NCBI GenBank assembly: GCA_023433515.1 | Contig: JAEZCN010000045.1 | Location: 1 to 10,677, forward strand | Direction: 5' to 3' | DNA from: Pseudomonadota bacterium | GTDB lineage: Bacteria; Pseudomonadota; Gammaproteobacteria; Steroidobacterales; Steroidobacteraceae | DNA: 10,677 nucleotides | Shown: positions 6,487 through 10,677 of the stretch, one piece after another | How the letters are laid out: every line of letters starts with the position of its first letter | Numbering within the stretch: position 1 is the stretch's first letter | Notes under the pieces: model-generated | Databases searched by the model: none | The model's input: the letters and a program-made list of their open reading frames with translations, nothing else | What the model was told of the DNA's origin: nothing | Translations under genes and position numbers: made by a program

Positions 6487-7228
6487 GCACCGGCTCGGAC
6501 GACTTCGGCGACTGCACGACCGGCGGATCGTTGATCGGCACCGTTTCTATCGTGACCTCGGCCGCCGCGGCCGCCTCTTCCGGCGATCCCGGGGCAGGCG
6601 CGGCCTTGGGCTTGAGCGCCTGCGACGCGAGCAGCGGTTTCGCGACCTCCAGCGAGTTGAACTGCGTCAGGAACTTCGCCGCCGCATCGCGCATCGCCGC
6701 GTAGCCCGCCATGCTGAGCTCTTCCTCGCCGTTTCCGATCTGCGGCGCGGGCCCGCTGCCGTAACCGGTGAGCGTCAGCGTATCGATGTGCTCGCCGCTC
6801 GGCGCGTAGATCACGATCTGGTAGCGGATGGTGACCGCGCAGTACACGCCGCCGGTCTCCTTGGCCATCGCGAACGAGAACTGCTCGATGCGCGGTTCGA
6901 AGATCGCGTTCAGGCCCGGCGCGAGCCGCGCGGCGTCGACACTGTCGAACATCTGCGCCTCGGCGAACGTCTGCTCGAAGACCTGCTGCACCATGCGCTT
7001 GTGCGCGGGACCGAGTTCCGCCTCGTAGTCGACGCTCGCGCGCGACTCCTTGTGGGTGTAGTTGGCCATCTCGTTCGAGACGACGACGCCGACCTTCGAG
7101 GGCGCGGGGACGACCAGCGCCGTCGGCAGTTCGCCCTCGGGCCTGACGGCGACCTTCATGCAACCGGAGAACAGCAGCGCGCACGCCGCCAGCGAAGTAG
7201 TTAGTAAGTGGTGGCGGCGCGGATGCAT
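6371..7228 (-). CDS. Predicted lipoprotein with disordered Pro-rich tail
   Basis: The protein has 285 residues from the ATG at 7228. MHPRRHHLLTTSLAACALLF leads to the lipobox FSGC with Cys23, followed by Met, so outer-membrane sorting is plausible. Residues about 40-195 form one alpha/beta domain (strands such as VGVVVSNEM and IRYQIVIYAP, helices such as MVQQVFEQTFAEA). I cannot place it in a named family. The overall pattern recalls small accessory lipoproteins that bind envelope machines, but that is a guess. Residues 206-285 are Ala/Pro/Glu-rich and probably disordered. The longer open frame to 7369 is rejected because the signal peptide begins at 7228 and the upstream part lies over the VWA gene. 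It is the last gene of the FHA-VWA-VWA operon, 34 bp after the second VWA stop. Its last 116 bp overlap the convergent TPR gene. Confidence 0.8.
   Translation of the reverse strand: MHPRRHHLLTTSLAACALLFSGCMKVAVRPEGELPTALVVPAPSKVGVVVSNEMANYTHKESRASVDYEAELGPAHKRMVQQVFEQTFAEAQMFDSVDAARLAPGLNAIFEPRIEQFSFAMAKETGGVYCAVTIRYQIVIYAPSGEHIDTLTLTGYGSGPAPQIGNGEEELSMAGYAAMRDAAAKFLTQFNSLEVAKPLLASQALKPKAAPAPGSPEEAAAAAEVTIETVPINDPPVVQSPKSSEPVPTPVSIPPATPAPEPEDSPPPSPQQASPQLPAQAATAP
6440..6459. repeat. Perfect 20-bp palindrome in the convergent gene overlap
   Basis: CTCCGGCTCC followed by GGAGCCGGAG is a perfect palindrome that can fold into an 8-bp stem with a CCGG loop in either transcript. It lies within both coding regions, 27 bp before the plus-strand gene end and about 70 bp before the minus-strand gene end. 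No U-tract follows on either side, so a bidirectional intrinsic terminator is unlikely by the classic rule. It might pause RNA polymerase or mark a factor-dependent end. Confidence 0.8.
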
Positions 7229-7262
7229 TGTTGGAACCTGGCTCTTGGCGCGAGGTGGCTGA

Positions 7263-8312
7263 CTACCCGACACAACGAGGCTGGCCGAGCACGTCGATCT
7301 TGATCGCGCAACTCGGACCGCCGATGGTGAGACCGACGAAGGTGCCTTCGTTCTCGTCGCACATGGCACGCATTAAAGCAGCAAAGCGGGCGTTAATAAA
7401 CGGCGGCGAACTCGCGCCCGCCGGCATGCCGATGGCATGGATGCGGATGCGCCGGCGGCCCTGGCGGTCGAGCGGGTTGTATTTGCGCACCGCCGCCAGC
7501 GCGGCTTCGTTCGAGGCGCCGGTGTAGTCGTCGCCGATGACATACACGCTGATCTTCTTGTCGGCGGCCCACCAGTACTGCACGGCCGCGCCGATGCCCT
7601 CCACCGGGCTGGAATTGCTGAACGGCTTCCAGTTGACCATCGTCGAGAGGATGCGCGCGCGCTGCGACGGCGTGTCCTGCAACCACTGGCCGCGCGTGCT
7701 CGGGAACATCGGCTTGCCCTCGTCGTCCAGGATCTGCAGCCCCTTGACCGTGGGATAGATGTCGAGGATCTCCTTCATGACGACCTGGGCGTTCTCCCAG
7801 TTGTCGGCCTGCATGCTGCCCGACGTGTCGATCACGAAGATGATGTATTCACTGTCCACCGGGATGCCGCCGACCTGCATGACGGTGTCTATCTTCTTGG
7901 GCGCGTTCCTGAGCAGGCGTTGCATCTCGGCGGTGAGCGTCTGGTGGGCGGCCACGAGCTCGGTCTCGACGATGTTGGTGACCGTCGACTCGCCCTTGCT
8001 CGCCTTGAACTCGCCACGGATCTTGTTGAGATCGATGGCCATGGCGGCGGCGCGCGCCTGCGCGTCGTCGCGCACCTTGATGCGGCCCTGCAGTTCGCGG
8101 TTGAGGATGTCGGTCTCGCCGCGCAGGTCGAAGAGCTGGCGCTGCAGGGCGTCGATCTGGCCCTTGAGGTTCTTCTCGCTGCGCTCGATCACGATGGGCT
8201 GGCCGACGTCGGTCAACACCAGCAGCAGGATGATCGCGCCGAAGCCGCAACAGATGCAGTCGAGGAACGACAGCGTGAAGACTTCGAATTCGCGGCGCTT
8301 GCCCAGGGCCAT
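7263..8312 (-). CDS. Second membrane-anchored VWA-domain protein
   Basis: The protein has 349 residues from the ATG at 8312, chosen because AGGAGA (8318-8323) lies 5 nt upstream and the conserved module begins there. A basic N-terminus (ALGKRRE) is followed by FTLSFLDCICCGFGA running into a single membrane segment (about 16-36), predicted N-in. A coiled coil (about 45-110) and further helices lead to the VWA domain (about 150-345). The MIDAS motif DTSGSM is present (Asp162, Ser164, Ser166) and GDDYTG (Asp261, Asp262) could give the distal Asp. The usual MIDAS Thr is not evident: the matching loop reads NSSPVEGIG. VWA domains bind partner proteins, often through a metal ion. It follows its paralog by 13 bp and shares with it a near-identical N-terminal module. 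Topology puts the VWA domain in the periplasm. Confidence 0.9.
   Translation of the reverse strand: MALGKRREFEVFTLSFLDCICCGFGAIILLLVLTDVGQPIVIERSEKNLKGQIDALQRQLFDLRGETDILNRELQGRIKVRDDAQARAAAMAIDLNKIRGEFKASKGESTVTNIVETELVAAHQTLTAEMQRLLRNAPKKIDTVMQVGGIPVDSEYIIFVIDTSGSMQADNWENAQVVMKEILDIYPTVKGLQILDDEGKPMFPSTRGQWLQDTPSQRARILSTMVNWKPFSNSSPVEGIGAAVQYWWAADKKISVYVIGDDYTGASNEAALAAVRKYNPLDRQGRRRIRIHAIGMPAGASSPPFINARFAALMRAMCDENEGTFVGLTIGGPSCAIKIDVLGQPRCVG
8236..8300. repeat. 65-bp repeat, copy 2 (N-terminal module of second VWA gene)
   Basis: This stretch matches 9350-9414 at 62 of 65 positions by eye, including an unbroken identical run of 38 bp. It encodes the KRR-x-FEVF and FTLSFLDCICCGFGA module. 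The rest of the two genes has diverged strongly. Confidence 0.9.
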
Positions 8313-8317
8313 CGGTT

Positions 8318-8323
8318 TCTCCT
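8318..8323 (-). promoter_or_regulatory. Shine-Dalgarno site of the second VWA gene
   Basis: AGGAGA lies 5 nt before the ATG at 8312 and just past the first VWA gene's coding end. It fixes the start against a longer frame reaching 8393. Confidence 0.8.
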
Positions 8324-8325
8324 GA

Positions 8326-9423
8326 CTACGGCCAGTCGCGCGAGGGAACGACGTAGGAACCGCCCGTGCGCCGCGCGAGTTGCCAGTAGGCATTCGCCGC
8401 GGGCAGGTCGCCCTTCATCGGCAGCAGCACGACGTCGATCGGAAGATCGCGCGTCATCGTCTTCATCGCGTCGTTGAAGAGTTTCTCGCGCTCGGTGGCC
8501 TTGATGAACTTGCGCGACGGCGGCACCGAGCCCTGCGTCGGCAGGCCGTCGGTGATCAGGATGATCTGGTCGGGCTGCGGCTGGATGGTGCGGAGCGCGA
8601 GGAAGGCGTTCACGAGACTGGTGCCTTCCGCGGGCGTGATCTGGCGCGCGGCCGTGAGCACGTTGTTGATGACGCGGGGGTCGCTCGAGGAGAGCCACTT
8701 GCCCTGCGTGTCGGACAGTACCGCCTTCGCCTTCGTGTTGAAGCCGTACACCTGGAATTCGCTGTTGTCGGGGAGCTGCGCGCTCAGCCACTCGACCATG
8801 TCGAGGGCGCGGCGCCACTTGAGCGCCGAACGGCGCATGGTCTCGGGCTGGTTGCGCAGGCGCAGGACCTTGGCGACGTCCTCGTCCATCATGCTGGCCG
8901 AGGTGTCGAGCAGCACCATGATGCGTTTGCCCTTCATCTTGAGCGAGCTGATGTAACGCCGGTCGCCGCGTCCGCGGAACGCCTTCACGCGTGAGCCCGC
9001 GGGACCCTTGTCGAGCGCGCCGCCCTCCAGCCTCTTGATGCCCTCCTGGAGCGACTTGATGTCGGCCATGAGCTTGTTGATGTGCTCGCGGCGCGCGACG
9101 CTGTCGACGTCCAGCGTCGGGATTTCGTCGCGCCGTTGCTTGAGCTCGGCCGCGACGCGCAGCGCGCGCGCCTTCGCCTCCGCGGCATCCTCGTCGGTCT
9201 TCTCGAGCGTGTTGCGCAGGACCACGAGGTTCTTCGTGCCCTCCTTCACTTCTTCCTCGAGTTTGCGCACTTCGCCGGTGAGCTGATCGATGCGCAGGAT
9301 CTCCTGCGCGCCGGCCTGCGCCTGCACGATCGTGTAGAACAGCACCACCGCGCCGAAGCCGCAGCAGATGCAGTCGAGGAACGACAGCGTGAAGACTTCG
9401 AAGGCGCGGCGCTTCTTTCTCAT
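8326..9423 (-). CDS. First membrane-anchored VWA-domain protein
   Basis: The protein has 365 residues. It opens with a basic RKKRR stretch, then FTLSFLDCICCGFGA leading into a single membrane segment (about 11-32, Asp17 at its start). A Glu/Lys-rich coiled coil (about 35-135) follows, then a VWA domain (about 160-360). The MIDAS set looks complete: DTSAS (Asp173, Ser175, Ser177), Thr268 in EGTSLVNAF and Asp292 in ITDGLP. Metal-dependent partner binding in the periplasm is therefore plausible. The ATG at 9423 overlaps the stop of the upstream FHA gene as ATGA, with GGAG 5 nt upstream, which indicates translational coupling and suggests matched amounts of the two proteins. The Asp at the start of the membrane segment recalls ExbD/TolR/MotB proteins. 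Confidence 0.9.
   Translation of the reverse strand: MRKKRRAFEVFTLSFLDCICCGFGAVVLFYTIVQAQAGAQEILRIDQLTGEVRKLEEEVKEGTKNLVVLRNTLEKTDEDAAEAKARALRVAAELKQRRDEIPTLDVDSVARREHINKLMADIKSLQEGIKRLEGGALDKGPAGSRVKAFRGRGDRRYISSLKMKGKRIMVLLDTSASMMDEDVAKVLRLRNQPETMRRSALKWRRALDMVEWLSAQLPDNSEFQVYGFNTKAKAVLSDTQGKWLSSSDPRVINNVLTAARQITPAEGTSLVNAFLALRTIQPQPDQIILITDGLPTQGSVPPSRKFIKATEREKLFNDAMKTMTRDLPIDVVLLPMKGDLPAANAYWQLARRTGGSYVVPSRDWP
9350..9414. repeat. 65-bp repeat, copy 1 (N-terminal module of first VWA gene)
   Basis: Partner of the copy at 8236-8300, with three mismatches in 65 bp. Both copies lie at the 5' end of their genes in the same reading frame, consistent with tandem gene duplication. Confidence 0.9.
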
Positions 9424-10677
9424 GCGCCCTCCCCGGCCGCTGCCGGCGGCGCGAAGGCCGCGGCGGAAATCAGCGTGAACTCGACGCCGGGCGTGCCGAC
9501 ACGCACGCGATCGCCGGGGCGCACCGTGGTCCGTTCGCGCACGCGCGCGCCATTGACCCAGGTGCCGTGACGACTGTGATCGATCAGCACGGTGCGCTCG
9601 CCTTCACGCCGCAGCGAACAATGCCGGCGCGAGACGCCGGCCGCGGCGCGCGGCAGCACGATGCGCGGCTCGTTGTCGATGTCCTCGGTGCCGATGACGA
9701 GGCCGAGATCCGGAAAGCGCCGCGAATCGCCACCGAACAGGATGTGCGTGACGGGCAGCGCGCGTCCCGCCGAGGGGGTCGGCGGCGCGAGGTATTCGAC
9801 GTCGGCGGAGAGCCTGTGATCCGCGATGCGCGTGACCTGGCGCCGCAGGCGCGGTCCCACATCCGGGTCGGCCGCCTGCAGCGACGCGGCCACCGCGGCG
9901 AGGCCGGGTGGCACGATCACGAGGCCTTCCTGCTCGGACTCGAGCAGCCGCGCGAGGAAACCCGGCCAGCGCCGCGCCTCGTCCGGCAGTATCAGCGCGG
10001 CGCTCTGTCCCGCGATGCGCGCGGAACGCGCCAGTCGCGCCAGCTCGCGGAAAAACGCCACGGCCGCTTCGGCGAACTGCTGCGCTTCGACTTCCACCGC
10101 GAATCTCGATCCGTCGGCTTCGACCGCCGCCTCGACCTTGCCGTGCACGGCGGCCTGCGCGACGAACGCCGGCAGGTCCGCGAACAACCGCTGCTCGACG
10201 TCGAGTGTCATCAGGGGATCGAAACGCGTGTTCTTGACCATGATCGCGGCCACGGTCTGCAGCCACTGGTCGTAGACGTCGAGCAGGTTGGCGCGCTCGC
10301 TCTTGAAGGATTCCTCGAACGAACACTCGGGGCCGCCCGCCACGCGCGTCGCGGTCGCCGAACGCCAGCCCGCCTGGAGCACCACGAATTGATTGCGATC
10401 CGCCACGGCGGCCGCGGTGAGTGTCGCCGCGTCGACGAAATCGCGCGTGTCGACGCCGGCCGCGCTGAGCGCGCCGCGCAGGCTCGAGAGCGCGGACGCA
10501 TCGAGTCCGGCGGGCACGGCGACGACCGCGTCGATTCGCTCGCTCACGCCGAGCGCGCGCAGGTGCGCGAGTACCTCGACCGCGACGTTGCGCGCGGCAT
10601 TTTCGTCGCGGCCGAGCTCGCGCCAGTGGCCGAGCGAGACTTCGTCCGGGCGGCCGCGCGCCGCGGCGAGCGCCGCG
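9420..10677 (-). CDS. Hsp70/actin-like region fused to C-terminal FHA domain, 5' end off window
   Basis: About 419 residues are visible; the N-terminus lies beyond the right edge. The first visible part, VAVEVLAHLRALG then DAVVAVPAGLDASALSSLRG and VDAATLTAAA, follows the Hsp70 layout (VVTVPA...R...AAG...EPTAAA). Later, AALILPDEARRWPGFLARL and PPGLAAVAASLQAA match the phosphate-2 and final helix region, but the Gly-Gly-x-S/T-R element is replaced, so ATP binding may be weak or lost. The C-terminal FHA domain (about 9440-9720) has SRRHC (Ser at 9632-9630, His at 9623-9621) and HGTWVNG. The usual Gly-Arg of the first loop reads Gly-Thr (Thr at 9689-9687). FHA domains bind phosphothreonine peptides. 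No signal peptide is visible, and the protein is probably cytoplasmic. A GTG at 10547 could start a shorter protein but would cut through the Hsp70-like region. It is the first visible gene of the operon, coupled by ATGA to the first VWA gene. Confidence 0.82.
   Translation of the reverse strand, partial: AALAAARGRPDEVSLGHWRELGRDENAARNVAVEVLAHLRALGVSERIDAVVAVPAGLDASALSSLRGALSAAGVDTRDFVDAATLTAAAVADRNQFVVLQAGWRSATATRVAGGPECSFEESFKSERANLLDVYDQWLQTVAAIMVKNTRFDPLMTLDVEQRLFADLPAFVAQAAVHGKVEAAVEADGSRFAVEVEAQQFAEAAVAFFRELARLARSARIAGQSAALILPDEARRWPGFLARLLESEQEGLVIVPPGLAAVAASLQAADPDVGPRLRRQVTRIADHRLSADVEYLAPPTPSAGRALPVTHILFGGDSRRFPDLGLVIGTEDIDNEPRIVLPRAAAGVSRRHCSLRREGERTVLIDHSRHGTWVNGARVRERTTVRPGDRVRVGTPGVEFTLISAAAFAPPAAAGEGA
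9429..9432 (-). promoter_or_regulatory. Shine-Dalgarno site of the first VWA gene inside the FHA gene
   Basis: GGAG, within GGGGAGGG, lies 5 nt before the ATG at 9423 and inside the last codons of the FHA gene. Together with the ATGA stop/start overlap it supports coupled translation. Confidence 0.7.

Noticed and set aside
7437..8477. Plus-strand open frame of 346 codons across the second VWA gene
   Set aside because: It is antisense shadow; the minus strand has a VWA domain, a membrane segment and a Shine-Dalgarno site.
9420..10547. GTG at 10547 as the true start of the FHA protein
   Set aside because: The same frame is open to the window edge and the residues before it (VAVEVLAHLRALG) fit the Hsp70-like helix that normally precedes VVAVPA.
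1..10677. Mobile element, prophage or CRISPR cargo
   Set aside because: No transposase, integrase, repeat-spacer array or att-like duplication was found; only one REP-like palindrome is present.

Overview
The window is GC-rich and densely coded, with short intergenic gaps and typical Gram-negative envelope proteins: lipoproteins, a periplasmic TPR/TonB-C protein, GGDEF-EAL signalling and a YicG/YadS-type channel. It looks like chromosomal DNA of a gammaproteobacterium; a Steroidobacter/Nevskia/Xanthomonadales-type lineage is my guess from gene style, not proven by the sequence. I see no rRNA, tRNA, CRISPR array, transposase or phage gene.

Left arm (1-4939, all minus strand). Starting from a divergent promoter region, the genes are: an NADPH-dependent FMN reductase, a TRIC/YicG-type membrane protein, an SDR-like NAD(P)-binding protein, a membrane-bound GAF-GGDEF-EAL c-di-GMP protein and an NlpC/P60 lipoprotein cut by the left edge. 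Gaps are 30, 40, 119 and 28 bp. The gap before the NlpC gene is filled by a long REP-like palindrome (250-305), which also supplies the start codon and first codons of the lipoprotein.

Middle (4940-6486). A 113-bp divergent region holds a strong ribosome binding site, a candidate sigma70-type promoter and two short inverted repeats. A plus-strand gene then encodes an exported TPR protein with a TonB-C-like domain. Its last 116 bp overlap, tail to tail, the 3' end of the next minus-strand gene. In the overlap a perfect 20-bp palindrome makes both strands encode the same hexapeptide, PAPEPE.

Right arm (6371-10677, all minus strand). This is a tight four-gene operon and the most interesting part of the window. 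In transcription order it holds: a protein with a degenerate Hsp70/actin-like region fused to a C-terminal FHA domain (5' end off the window); two paralogous single-pass membrane proteins with a coiled coil and a VWA domain; and a lipoprotein with a long disordered tail. The first two genes overlap by ATGA, and the later gaps are 13 and 34 bp. Both VWA proteins begin with nearly the same module (FTLSFLDCICCGFGA). Its Asp sits at the start of the membrane segment, as in ExbD/TolR/MotB stator proteins. My reading is a cytoplasm-to-outer-membrane assembly: a cytoplasmic FHA/Hsp70-like sensor, two membrane subunits with periplasmic VWA domains, a lipoprotein and possibly the convergent TPR/TonB-C protein. 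An ExbB/TolQ/MotA-type partner may lie off the right edge. No function for such a set can be read from the sequence alone.
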